Assembly: GCA_947095585.1 (NCBI GenBank)
Contig: OX352765.1
Span: forward strand, 26,566,254 to 26,630,253
Origin: Nephrocerus scutellatus
Lineage: Eukaryota; Arthropoda; Insecta; Diptera; Pipunculidae
Direction of reading: 5' to 3'
DNA: 64,000 nucleotides
In this document: piece by piece, positions 1 through 11,600 of the stretch
How positions within the stretch are numbered: the stretch's first letter is position 1
Layout of the letters: the number at the start of each line of letters is the position of its first letter
Notes under the pieces: generated by a model
What the model was told of the DNA's origin: nothing
Seen by the model: the letters and a program-made list of their open reading frames with translations, nothing else
The model's database searches: none
Program-made: the position numbers and the translations under genes

Positions 1-96
1 CATTTCTTGAATTACGTTGCATTTACAATCCGGTTCACTAAATTAGACGCACCGAAATGTTTTCTGTAAATCTCTTTTTTTTTTTAAATCAATCAA

Positions 97-585
97 TGAT
101 CAATTTTTAACCCACTTCCTAAAGCCGGATTTTATTGAAATTTTGCACACATGTGTATCTCTCATGACAACACTTTCTGCCTCCGACCCTGCGGCCCGAG
201 GGGCCACCATACAAATATTTTACAAAAAGTAACCGATTTTCTTCACATGTGTATCTCTGTTGGGCAACACTTTTTGTAAATATTTGGGAGTGATCGGACC
301 CCGGGGTCGGGGTGCACCCATACAAATTTTATATAAAAAAATACCCGATTTTCTTCAAATTTTATACACACATGTTTAATCCTCTGGACAACGCTTTTTG
401 TAAAAATTTTGAAGTGGCCCCAAGGCCGAGGGGCTTCCATATAAATTTTTAAAAATTAGCCCGATTTTCTTTAAATTTTATAGACAAGTGTATATCCGAT
501 GGAAACACTTTTTGTAAAAATTTTGGGGTGATCAGGAGGAGCTCCCTTTGCACGAAAAACTTTAATTTTTATAGTTGTTTTTTTT
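97..585 (+). repeat. Element A copy 1 (tandem-monomer repeat element)
   Basis: About four degenerate monomers of roughly 100-125 bp. Each carries a CACATGTGTATCTCC-like core, a run resembling AACACTTTTTGTAAA, and a GC-rich GGCCGAGGGGCTCCCATA-like segment. The entry sequence (ATCAATTTTTAACCCACTTC) matches the copies at 31.8 and 34.9 kb. The right side ends in the shared TTTAATTTTTATAGTTG-plus-T-run. The outer left terminus (AAATTCTCTATATTAA) is missing, so this copy is left-truncated. No coding capacity; open frames across it are artefacts of the repeat. Confidence 0.8.
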
Positions 586-800
586 AATATTCATCACAGA
601 ACAAAAAAATTAGCATAAAGTAAAGAGACTTCAATATTCAATAAAACACACATGAATGCATGCTTGGAGAGGAAAGAAACCTAAAGGTACTTTTTTAATC
701 TCATTTATAAATGTCCTCAAAACAACCACATTTTTTCGGTTCATTTGATTGTCAAAATAATTAATTTGCAAAAAGTTGTCAAGCTGAAAGCTAATAAATA

Positions 801-1086
801 GTGAAAGGACTTTGTTTTTTGTGTTTTGGCCTAAAAATTGAAAATAAAACTATTTTAACAACGGAGGAAAGAGCAAAAATTGACTTTTACCACTTCGAGA
901 GCTTTACAAAAGGCGATATAGGTAGGAAAATCGACCGAATGGATCATTGTGTCCGAAATTATTTCAAAATCGCGAATCTTATGGCAAGAACTACTGGGAA
1001 TGGTCTGTGACAGCTTTAACACCTCAAGATAAATCGAAAATTCTGAAATCACACGCGAACGGTAGATTTACTGGTGTCGTGAAATA
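801..1086 (+). pseudogene. Tc3/Tc1-like transposase N-terminal fragment
   Basis: Translation in two frames gives the start of a Tc3-type DNA-binding region. The first frame reads TTEERAKIDFYHFESFTKGD followed by a helix-turn-helix-like stretch with DHCVRNYFK. After a one-base shift near 975 the next frame reads YGKNYWEW, then ALTPQDKSKILK and a stop at 1084-1086. This order (HTH, GKNYWG-like linker, LTPxDKxKIL second HTH) is that of insect Tc3-like transposases. The catalytic domain is absent. The open frame starts at GTG, not ATG. A dead fragment. Confidence 0.65.
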
Positions 1087-1103
1087 ACGCCGAGCTTAAT
1101 AAG

Positions 1104-1200
1104 GCCGAATTTCAAAATTCGGCTTTTTATTTCGCATTATGAAAGCGAAATCAGACCCAGTTTTGAAATTCGGCTTTATTTCACTTCATGAAAGTGAAAT
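1104..1200. repeat. Cluster of short palindromes
   Basis: A perfect 9-bp stem with a 2-base centre (GCCGAATTT CA AAATTCGGC, 1104-1123). It is followed by two further imperfect palindromes, CGCATTATGAAAGCG-like and CACTTCATGAAAGTG-like, and a second partial GCCGAAT-related block. It directly follows the transposase fragment, so it may be the remains of a transposon or MITE terminus. No function is visible. Confidence 0.5.
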
Positions 1201-1624
1201 AATTTAGAAATTCAACCTAAACCACTGTTTCTTTTGCAATTTTTTCACTATGGTGAGAAAGATCAAAATTGCCTTTGATCTTGTGACCCGCAGTGTATAA
1301 AATTAAAAGGATCTTAAACAACTCAAAGTATTTTGGATCCTCGAACGCATCAAAGTACTCTCGACTGTGAACAACCCGATTTGCGTTCTGTTATTAACTC
1401 CCATCGACAGATCCCATCTTCGAACAATGCGTCGAGTACATATAGGGATTTCGCTTCAATAGTTGTTTAGTGATTTCGAATGATTTATCGACAGTGTAAA
1501 CAAAAGCATGAGAAGTAGTAGGTTGGGCACACCTTGCGTAATAAACGATGTTATTGCCCGACAGGTCATGCAGTGGAACTAGCTGGCACAACAAGAGTAA
1601 AAAGCGAGGTGTTTGTATGACATC
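1201..1624. other. Unidentified intergenic sequence
   Basis: No recognisable domain, RNA or repeat. The 66-residue minus-strand frame here has no ATG start and no recognisable motif. Confidence 0.5.
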
Positions 1625-1765
1625 GTGCAGAAAAGTTGGGGAAAAAGTGTAGAAGAGATGGATTCAGCTAAAACAAAATGTCAAGAACTGAACTTGATGG
1701 CGTGTGTGCGTAGTGAATGCCCTGAGACCCACAAGGTAACGAAGGATCTAAGAAGAATTACTGTA
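1625..1765 (+). pseudogene. RTE-type LINE 3' tail remnant
   Basis: The frame around 1695-1740 reads WRVCVVNALRPTR and stop, followed by a GAAGGATCTAAGAAGAA tail. This parallels the end of the LINE at 14998-15403, which ends RWRVGVVDALGPK. Only the extreme C-terminus of ORF2 and the 3' UTR remain. Confidence 0.5.
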
Positions 1766-2067
1766 CCAGGTTTCTTCTAGGTCTTACCATTTACACTATT
1801 ATGGTCTGAATTTCTTTTATGTCTGATCAAGTTCATTTGAGGTTCGGGAAGGATTGCTTCTTGCGAATGTTAGTAAATTTTCAGTTGCTACGGCACTGAC
1901 TAACTTAAAAGTTGGACAGAAACAGTTCACTTCAGTAAAAATTACTCTTCCAGATTTCGTAAAACATTCTTACCAAAGCCTTGGCCTTCCTTCTTTCTTT
2001 TTCTGTCCGCATTAATTTCTTTGCCAACATCATTAAATTAATGAACAATAAATTAATTAATTCTTCA

Positions 2068-2160
2068 AATTAATGAAACAATTCATTGAAAAAAGAAAAG
2101 AAATCATAGAATTAATGAAACAATTCATCGAAAATAGAAAAGAATCATAGAATTAATAAA
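2068..2160. repeat. 42-bp tandem repeat, about 2.2 copies
   Basis: AATTAATGAAACAATTCAT followed by an A-rich half begins at 2068 and again at 2110; a third partial copy starts at 2151. Low-complexity AT-rich sequence with no other feature. Confidence 0.7.
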
Positions 2161-2249
2161 AAAGGTCCTTCTTTTTCAAAGTATATATATATTTTAAATT
2201 TATTAAAGAGAAATAAAATTTAATTTGAAAAACAAATTTCAGCGAACGA

Positions 2250-3690
2250 GTAATGCAAATACATATCATTTGTGTTGTTGTCGTGCCCGCGGCATACATA
2301 TCATGCCGTAAAAATTTTTTTTCTTTCATTCGTGTAGAAAAACCAAATGCATTTGCCTCTTGGGGATTATTTAAATCAAAAAAATGTTATGCATACGTGT
2401 GGTGTGTGATGATGACGAAGAAAAGTTGTGGACTTATTGTTGTTTTACTACGTCACGAAACGTCGCGTTTTCGTCGCTTGTCGGTCGCTATCGTGGCACC
2501 ATCTTTTAGGGCACAAAACACATTCATTAAACCATAACTTAAATGCACACAAGTGCTCCTCGTACGTAGTACAGCCGACAAGCAGGCAGACAGGAAGGCA
2601 GGATGGAGAGATTCATTACAATTGCTCGGAGGAAGAGGTTCATCAACTGGTTAGTGTGTTGGTGACTGGTTGCACTGGAGGAAAGATATCCCCAATGACC
2701 GACGGGCGGGAAAACTTCAACCAACCATACCAAAACTCCTTTCTCTCATAGCTAAGGGGGAGGTTGAATTCATTTCAGCAAAATCGTTTTCACGTTTGCA
2801 AAGTTTCCCTAATTTTTGTTATTTCCCGGCAGGAATGTCTGTCTGTTTCTGTATCGCCTTCACTCTTTGTTTTTCGAGAGCAAACAAAAAAAACCAAAAT
2901 TATAATACAAATTTTCACACCGCATTCAAGGGTTTCATTTTCGAGTTTTTTGAATTTCCCATTGTATCAGATTTGCAAGTTAGGGTGCTCACTCGTGCGA
3001 TTCCGTTGCAGTCAGTTAATTGTGGTTGCCATCGTGTGTTGGTGTCAGAGTGCCGGTCTCGTTATTCCGAAAAGGCTGCAAGAAACAAAGAAATTCAAGT
3101 CCATCAACCAACTGATGGATCAACTGTTGATTCGATTCCATTGAGTGGGTGTGTGTGTGACACAGGAGTTACGGCTTTGTGTTCATTTGCCCTTTTAATG
3201 ATACTGGGAATAACACATTTCAATTAATTTAAAAACTGCGCAGGAAACTAAGTATGAGAGATCGCAATAAATCTTTTGGTTGTATGAGCGGAAAATAGTT
3301 TATTGCAAAGATACATTTTTTCGATCGGAAGTGGTTAGGTAACAGATTTTTTCCAATTATGTTACAGAGTTCAGTGTAAATTTCAACTTGCAATGGAAAA
3401 TTGAGTTTTTTGTGTTATTCCACAATTCATATTCGATTGTACACACACACGTCTGAGTACATTTTAATTGTTTGGATATTTGCGAAATAGTAAGTATCTA
3501 TAAATGGTATGTTTTTTTTTTTTAAAACAATACAATAAATATATAATATGTTGAAGAATTTGTTAATATTTTTTGTTGGATACTGAATAATGACTGGCTT
3601 CAAAAAAAGTTTGGCGACAATAAGACAGCCAAGAAAGAAGACTCGGAGGTCTTAAAAATAGCCTTTATTTATCACCATAATTTCCTCCAA
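2250..3690. other. Unique-looking, less AT-rich sequence, possible promoter or 5' UTR
   Basis: This stretch lacks matches to the repeats elsewhere in the window and contains several 95-185 residue frames, none with recognisable domains. A TCAGTT initiator-like hexamer lies at 3012-3017. Pyrimidine-AG sequences resembling splice acceptors lie near 2774 and 2836. It could be regulatory or untranslated sequence of a gene whose coding exons lie outside the window, but the evidence is weak. Confidence 0.25.
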
Positions 3691-4542
3691 GCTCAATGAA
3701 CAAGACTGCAGTAGTAATCCGAGTTAATTGTTTGACCCTTGACAGCGTCCTTTTGGTACCAAATCAAAAAGCAGATGCATCATCCGCGGATAGCTTAACT
3801 TTCCCTTTTTTGGAGCTCGTGATCCAAATTTTTTCTCCACTCTAATTATTGCTTTTTGGTATCTGGGGTAAAGTAATGTACTTATGTCTCTTCTTTTGTC
3901 AGATATATGACCAAAAAATTCTCTAAAACAGTTTGAAACAGATCCAAATAATTGCAAGGCAGCGCTAGTCTTTGTTCAACTAAAATCTGTTTCGTAACAT
4001 AGCTTGCAGAACCCGTTATAAAGTACATATACGTAACATGATATCGTGCAAAATAATATTGATAACGAGATTTTATATAAAATACCTACTCAAACCACCT
4101 TCAAAAACCTATCAAAAAATCTCTCAGGACCACCTCAAGACCCCGTCAAAATCACATCAAAACCCTTTCAGAACCCTCTCAAATACCACTAAAGACCGCG
4201 TACAAGACCCTCTGAAGGCAGCTAAACACTCCTCTCAAGACCACCTCAATATCCCGTAAAGGCCACCACAAGACCGTGTCAAGACGTCTTCAAGACTCCA
4301 CTCAAGATCTCTTCACTCAAAACGCCCTTGGTGCTGTTCAAATTCTTATAGAAAGTGTTGTCACGGGAGATACTCATTTGAATAAAATATTGGGAGCACC
4401 TTGGCCCCTGTGCCCGATCACTTTTATTATAAAGAGTGTCTTCGGAGAAAGGCTATAATTTCGCCATTTATGACTGTTAAAAAATTTTAAAGAATGTTAA
4501 AAAAATTTCAAATTTTATGTTAAACACGTTACTGCTCGATAA

Positions 4543-4765
4543 AGCAATATTTGACGCGGGTCATAGCATCGAGTCTCTTAACAAAGGCATTGTATACTGC
4601 ATGAACATGACCTGTTGATATTTTGGTCAATTTGCTACGAGGAGCTGTCTTTCATACATCCACACTTTCAGACATTTTTGCCGACACCTTTGCCTCTAAA
4701 ATTGACCATCCATATAGAGAAGTCCATTGGATTCAGGTCTGGTGAGACTGATGGAGGTCAATGTT
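4543..4765 (-). pseudogene. Tc1/mariner transposase C-terminal remnant
   Basis: On the minus strand a frame gives SPDLNPMDFSIW, the region around the third catalytic Asp of Tc1/mariner transposases. Another frame gives HVHAVYNAFVKRLDAMTR and FIEQ followed by a stop, the usual C-terminus. Frameshifts and stops separate them. The fragment sits inside the ~670-bp subrepeat and recurs at about 5210-5435, 7019-7241 and 7686-7911. Confidence 0.6.
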
Positions 4766-5209
4766 GCCTCCATCAAAATTTATAAATGCTTTATAAAAAT
4801 ATAGGTCGCAGTGTCTGCCATATGGACAGAAAAAAAAATCCACCACAAATACCACTAAAGACCGCGTACAAGACCCTCTTAAGGCAGCTAAACACTCCTC
4901 TCAAGACCACCTCAAGATCCCGTAAAGACCACCACAAGACCGTGTCAAGACGCCTTCAAGACCCCACTCAAGATCTCTTCACTCAAAACGCCCTTGGTGC
5001 TGTTCAAATTCTTATAGAAAGTGTTGTCACGGGAGATACTCATTTGAATAAAATCAAATTTAAAAAAAAATATTGGGAGCACCTGGGCCCTTGTGCCCGA
5101 TCACTTTTATTATAAAGAGTGTCATCGGAGAAAGGCTGTAATTTCGCCATTTATGACTGTTAAAAAATTTTAAAGAATGTTAAAAAAATTTAAAATTTTA
5201 TGTTAAACA

Positions 5210-5435
5210 CGTTACTGCTCGATAAAGCAATATTTGACGCGGTTCATAGCATCGAGTCTCTTAACAAAGGCATTGTATACTGCATAAACATGACCTGTTG
5301 ATATTTTGGTCAATTTGCTACGAGGAACTGTCTTTCATACATCCACACTTTCAGACATTTTTGTCGACACCTTTGCCTCCAAAATTGACCATCCATATAG
5401 AGAAGTCCATTGAATTCAGGTCTGGTGAGTCTGAT
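5210..5435 (-). pseudogene. Tc1/mariner transposase C-terminal remnant (second subunit)
   Basis: Diverged second copy of the transposase tail at 4543-4765, carried by the second ~670-bp subunit. Same SPDL-type and C-terminal signatures with a few base changes. Copies in the downstream duplication are at about 7019-7241 and 7686-7911. Confidence 0.55.
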
Positions 5436-6167
5436 GGAGGTCAATGTTGCCTGTATCAAAATTTATAAAGGCTTTATAAAAATATAGGTCTCAGTGTCTG
5501 CCATAGTGACAGGAAAAAAAATCCATCCGCACGCAAAGCAAATATAGAGAATTTAAAAATGTGACAAAATTGTCCATAATAATAACAATAAAGCCCTTCC
5601 CTTTACTTTTCCGTTCAACATAAAAATTCTTTTAAAGGGGTATAACCATTAACCCCATTGTATTTTACACACTCTGCAAACAACTTACACGAATTGCATT
5701 TTGTTTATCGCCTTTCTTTGACATTCGAAGAAAATAAAATTTATGATGACGGCCCATAATTAGATTATTAAATGAGGGACTGACTGACTTTTGTTATTGA
5801 ATTGTTTCCCCGATGCAGCTTAACTCTAGTCAGTGCTAAAATTCGTTAATCAGTTTAGCTGAGTGATAAGGCGCAGAACATGGTAACGATATAAAATATC
5901 CATCATCAATGGGGAACAAGGGAAACGCTGGCCATCATATTGTACAAACATATTTGTATGAGAAGAAAGGTCGTCGTAGCAGCAGTAGTAGCTGCTGCAC
6001 ATGTCTACAAATAGATAAATTATGATTCACTTCCCATGTCTCTCAGCATTCATTTCTTCAGCATATTTCTTAGGGAGAAGCAGGATATCTTGAAAATGAA
6101 AACGTTACGGTTGATTTTTTTTTTCTTGTTTCAAATCCACTGGGGTTCCAAATCTCACATAAAAATA

Positions 6168-8643
6168 CTCAATGAACAAGACTGCAGTAGTAATCCGAGT
6201 TAATTGTTTGACCCTTGACAGCGTCCTTTTGGTACCAAATCAAAAAGCAGATGCATCATCCGCGGATAGCTTAACTTTCCCTTTTTTGGAGCTCGTGATC
6301 CAAATTTTTTCTCCACTCTAATTATTGCTTTTTGGTATCTGGGGTAAAGTAATGTACTTATGTCTCTTCTTTTGTCAGATATATGACCAAAAAATTCTCT
6401 AAAACAGTTTGAAACAGATCCAAATAATTGCAAGGCAGCGCTAGTCTTTGTTCAACTAAAATCTGTTTCGTAACATAGCTTGCAGAACCCGTTATAAAGT
6501 ACATATACGTAACATGATATCGTGCAAAATAATATTGATAACGAGATTTTATATAAAATACCTACTCAAACCACCTTCAAAAACCTATCAAAAAATCTCT
6601 CAGGACCACCTCAAGACCCCGTCAAAATCACATCAAAACCCTTTCAGAACCCTCTCAAATACCACTAAAGACCGCGTACAAGACCCTCTGAAGGCAGCTA
6701 AACACTCCTCTCAAGACCACCTCAATATCCCGTAAAGGCCACCACAAGACCGTGTCAAGACGTCTTCAAGACTCCACTCAAGATCTCTTCACTCAAAACG
6801 CCCTTGGTGCTGTTCAAATTCTTATAGAAAGTGTTGTCACGGGAGATACTCATTTGAATAAAATATTGGGAGCACCTTGGCCCCTGTGCCCGATCACTTT
6901 TATTATAAAGAGTGTCTTCGGAGAAAGGCTATAATTTCGCCATTTATGACTGTTAAAAAATTTTAAAGAATGTTAAAAAAATTTCAAATTTTATGTTAAA
7001 CACGTTACTGCTCGATAAAGCAATATTTGACGCGGGTCATAGCATCGAGTCTCTTAACAAAGGCATTGTATACTGCATGAACATGACCTGTTGATATTTT
7101 GGTCAATTTGCTACGAGGAGCTGTCTTTCATACATCCACACTTTCAGACATTTTTGCCGACACCTTTGCCTCTAAAATTGACCATCCATATAGAGAAGTC
7201 CATTGGATTCAGGTCTGGTGAGACTGATGGAGGTCAATGTTGCCTCCATCAAAATTTATAAATGCTTTATAAAAATATAGGTCGCAGTGTCTGCCATATG
7301 GACAGAAAAAAAAATCCACCACAAATACCACTAAAGACCGCGTACAAGACCCTCTTAAGGCAGCTAAACACTCCTCTCAAGACCACCTCAAGATCCCGTA
7401 AAGACCACCACAAGACCGTGTCAAGACGCCTTCAAGACCCCACTCAAGATCTCTTCACTCAAAACGCCCTTGGTGCTGTTCAAATTCTTATAGAAAGTGT
7501 TGTCACGGGAGATACTCATTTGAATAAAATCAAATTTAAAAAAAAATATTGGGAGCACCTGGGCCCTTGTGCCCGATCACTTTTATTATAAAGAGTGTCA
7601 TCGGAGAAAGGCTGTAATTTCGCCATTTATGACTGTTAAAAAATTTTAAAGAATGTTAAAAAAATTTAAAATTTTATGTTAAACACGTTACTGCTCGATA
7701 AAGCAATATTTGACGCGGTTCATAGCATCGAGTCTCTTAACAAAGGCATTGTATACTGCATAAACATGACCTGTTGATATTTTGGTCAATTTGCTACGAG
7801 GAACTGTCTTTCATACATCCACACTTTCAGACATTTTTGTCGACACCTTTGCCTCCAAAATTGACCATCCATATAGAGAAGTCCATTGAATTCAGGTCTG
7901 GTGAGTCTGATGGAGGTCAATGTTGCCTGTATCAAAATTTATAAAGGCTTTATAAAAATATAGGTCTCAGTGTCTGCCATAGTGACAGGAAAAAAAATCC
8001 ATCCGCACGCAAAGCAAATATAGAGAATTTAAAAATGTGACAAAATTGTCCATAATAATAACAATAAAGCCCTTCCCTTTACTTTTCCGTTCAACATAAA
8101 AATTCTTTTAAAGGGGTATAACCATTAACCCCATTGTATTTTACACACTCTGCAAACAACTTACACGAATTGCATTTTGTTTATCGCCTTTCTTTGACAT
8201 TCGAAGAAAATAAAATTTATGATGACGGCCCATAATTAGATTATTAAATGAGGGACTGACTGACTTTTGTTATTGAATTGTTTCCCCGATGCAGCTTAAC
8301 TCTAGTCAGTGCTAAAATTCGTTAATCAGTTTAGCTGAGTGATAAGGCGCAGAACATGGTAACGATATAAAATATCCATCATCAATGGGGAACAAGGGAA
8401 ACGCTGGCCATCATATTGTACAAACATATTTGTATGAGAAGAAAGGTCGTCGTAGCAGCAGTAGTAGCTGCTGCACATGTCTACAAATAGATAAATTATG
8501 ATTCACTTCCCATGTCTCTCAGCATTCATTTCTTCAGCATATTTCTTAGGGAGAAGCAGGATATCTTGAAAATGAAAACGTTACGGTTGATTTTTTTTTT
8601 CTTGTTTCAAATCCACTGGGGTTCCAAATCTCACATAAAAATA
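6168..8643. repeat. 2476-bp tandem duplication, unit 2
   Basis: Second copy of 3692-6167, apparently without a single mismatch. It ends at 8643, where the sequence diverges to GATAGAACGCGTCATT. Such perfect identity in otherwise decayed DNA means either a very recent duplication or an assembly artefact. Confidence 0.95.
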
Positions 8644-11600
8644 CTGATAGAACGCGTCATTAAACGAGAAGTTACATTCTGGAGGGGATGAACTCAAATC
8701 CAAATCAGCATTTGAGTGGGTGATTTTGAATGACGCGTCATTTTTAAGATCTCTCATTTTACTTCATTCAATATCCGAAAGTACATTTTATCTATACGTT
8801 TATGCTGGGTTTATGTGGTTGGTTTATCAAATAATCAAAACTAACGATTAATGCAATCTTTGGATTTGGGTAATGTACAATTAGGTGTTAATTAAACATA
8901 ACTTTTGCGTTAAGTCAACAATATTATTTATTGTTCAGAGAAATATTCTTGGCTAATGAACGGGAATAGTGTAAGTTTAAGCTTAAATTTGATGGCGAAC
9001 TTTTAGAATTTTACTTTCCTCGCATATTTAATACCACAGATCACTTACGGGTACTGGGACTCTTGTTTTGTATTAGAGTTATAATAATGAACCCAATTTT
9101 TATTTCCACTAAAAATTTTTGTTGAGAACATTCCCTGGGTTTTTTGATGAGGCATAAGAGTTTTTGATACCCACCTTAAAATACCAAGATGATCGTGTAT
9201 ATTTTTAAAAAACGAAGTTGTGGAAAGGTTTAAAATATTCAAAACTCCCATAATTTCTTTTGATTTAAATTATGCCGTCAACTTCGTAATTTAACTCTTC
9301 TAAGTTATATTGGTAAGAATAATTTAGAACCAATACATATCTACTTATTTGGTGTTACCAAAGAAATCTTACATATTGTACACATTCGTGTAAAACTCGT
9401 TTAAGGTGTCTAACATTAAACTTCACTAAAATAAATATAAAGATTCTTTTTATATCGATTGCTATGTGTTTATGTTTGCGTTTTTTCACTTTAAGATTCG
9501 ACCGCTCTGGCAGAGGAAATCCTTGAAACGCAGCCAGACAACATACAGGATAAATTATATAGACAATTATATAGAAATTGACCTTTTTATACCCTCCACC
9601 CGGATTACATAATGAATCTGTCGCAATGTTTTCCTACGTCTTCCTTATCTTATATGAAAAGAACTTAATTACATTTTTACATTCATACTGGGGGTTTTTT
9701 TTACAACACAATAACAATTTATAGCACTTTGTGGTGTTGGGATTTTAATAATATGGGATTTTAATAATTTAATAATAATTTTTCAGTAATTTAAGCTAAG
9801 ATATACAGCTGTATAAGCCAAAAAACAGGACGACACACAATGCATTCTTATAATGGAATTTCGGTTGCTCGAATTGGCTAGGGACTATTAATGCCGTGGC
9901 TACGAAATGAGTTTCTCTTTAATAAGTTTAGGTGACACAATAAAGTTAGAAATTTGAACAAGAAACTTTCAGCCAGAATAAGTAGACGGCACGAAATCTA
10001 AGGCTGCACATAAATGAGAACGAAACAAAGTACATGGTAGCCACATCTACAGCAGAAGATCCAATATTGGTCCCTCAATTAAGATAGTGAAGTGCGAATT
10101 CGAAGTAATGCAATCCTTTAACTAGCGCTTAATTTTTAAAGGATAGAGCAGAGGCTTTAATACTAGTTCGTACCTTGCTACAGCATTCCTTCCCAAGTCA
10201 GAGTGTAAAGCAACGATTATCTCTTTTCAAACAAATATATCGCGCCCAGCAATTTCGCTTTATATTTTACTTTTTACTACACAGTTCGTAGTGTGATTGT
10301 GCGAGGATGACATCGAATTGTAGTATTTTTCTTGTGATGGAGTAGAAAAAATATATCCATAGTGTATTTGGAGAGTGTAGTTGCCAGATGCTACATCAGC
10401 TATTCTTCTACATTATACTCCTTCAATTTCAAGTTTGTACATAGAGAACGAACAACGTACGTATGAACAATATGTCGGAAGCGCTTTTCGCAGTAGCGGC
10501 AGTCTGAAGGGGCGTAGTGCTGTTATAGTTTTTCAATGTTGTGGATATTGGACTTCATCAAAGTATGTATGTAAATATTTGTTATGTGTATATTTATTCA
10601 TTTATCTACTGCAGAAGATGAATGCCAGTGATGACGTGCACCCTACCGAGAACGATTTTTGTGGCATTTTCAATGTTTTTGTATGCAGTTCTTCACTGTT
10701 GTTTTTCTGCGGTTGCCTTCCTTCGTCAGCCAGTCAACGATGACGTTGCTGATAATATTTTTCCTATTTTTTTGCATTAAAAATGAAGAAAAACTAGAAA
10801 TAAAACTGACTGACAGATTTTCTTCTGCTATTTCTATTTGCAATACAATGTAAATGCATAGAAGAACAAAAGAAGAATAATACACCATAAAACTTAGTTT
10901 AAAGGTGAAGTGGGGAGATTGGAGGGATAGACAGAAGAACTTCAGATGCAACTGTGACCAAGGCATCTCTGAAATTGTTCTCAAACCGATGACTTTTTAT
11001 TCATCATCATCATTATGATAATAATGGTGCAAAATAGATTTTTTGAGGAAAAAAAATTAAATTAAGAGGAAGTCAAAGCATAAATGCATACTGTCATAAT
11101 CGCTGTGACATGAATACGTAAATGCCATTCGCTAGACGATGGTTTAAAAGTTTAGTATCTCAAAGACTAGTTGTGGTATCAGATTTAGTGACTCAATATA
11201 CGTTAATTTTTTTATATTAAAAATACATGTATGTAACTAATGAACTAATAAACGGTGGCTTTGATTGCAAAGCTGTTTTTTTCAAAGGGTAGATATGTAT
11301 ATGGCGGTAGTTTTGCAGGTTAAATTTTAAGTTCGATTCGTGGTCAATTGTGGATGTTTTGAGGAAAATAAAATTGTCCATATAAAATAAGTGTTTTTTG
11401 TAAAATACATAAGTCGGGAGCGTCGAAGATAGGTGGGCTGGGCGAAAATCAAATGTACTTGTACATAGCAAAATCGCAGCGAAGGGCAAAGATGCAGTGA
11501 ATACATAAAATTCCTCAATTCATAAAGTCTTTCTACCCTGGTGAGTTATTAGGAAATTAACATCGAGATGAAAACTGTATCTTATCTAAAAACTATAAAG

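Larger units (their letters stand above)
4181..5520. repeat. Internal ~670-bp direct repeat within unit 1
   Basis: AAATACCACTAAAGACCGCG starts at 4181 and again at 4847. The two subunits run in parallel with scattered substitutions and a 12-base insertion in the second (an AAATCAAATTT-like stretch near 5054). Each subunit goes through CTCAAGACC repeats, an element A-like core with GAAAGTGTTGTCACGGGAGA, and a reversed transposase tail. The same pair recurs at 6657-7996. Divergence between subunits is clearly greater than between the 2476-bp units, so this duplication is older. Confidence 0.85.
3692..6167. repeat. 2476-bp tandem duplication, unit 1
   Basis: The whole block recurs immediately downstream at 6168-8643 with a constant offset of 2476 bases. 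All compared stretches are identical, including a ten-T homopolymer near the end. The junction shows only 2-3 bases of shared sequence (CT/ACT). Inside the unit are CTCAAGACC-type degenerate short repeats (about 4090-4320), two copies of a roughly 670-bp subrepeat, element A-related monomers and an element A terminus (GCAAATATAGAGAATTTAAA, near 5538-5558). Its small open frames come from the repeats. Confidence 0.95.

Noticed and set aside
10381..10743. 120-residue plus-strand open frame
   Set aside because: Begins at TTG, hydrophobic/Cys-rich stretch from T-rich DNA, no domain; an acceptor-like TACTGCAG inside has no matching donor.
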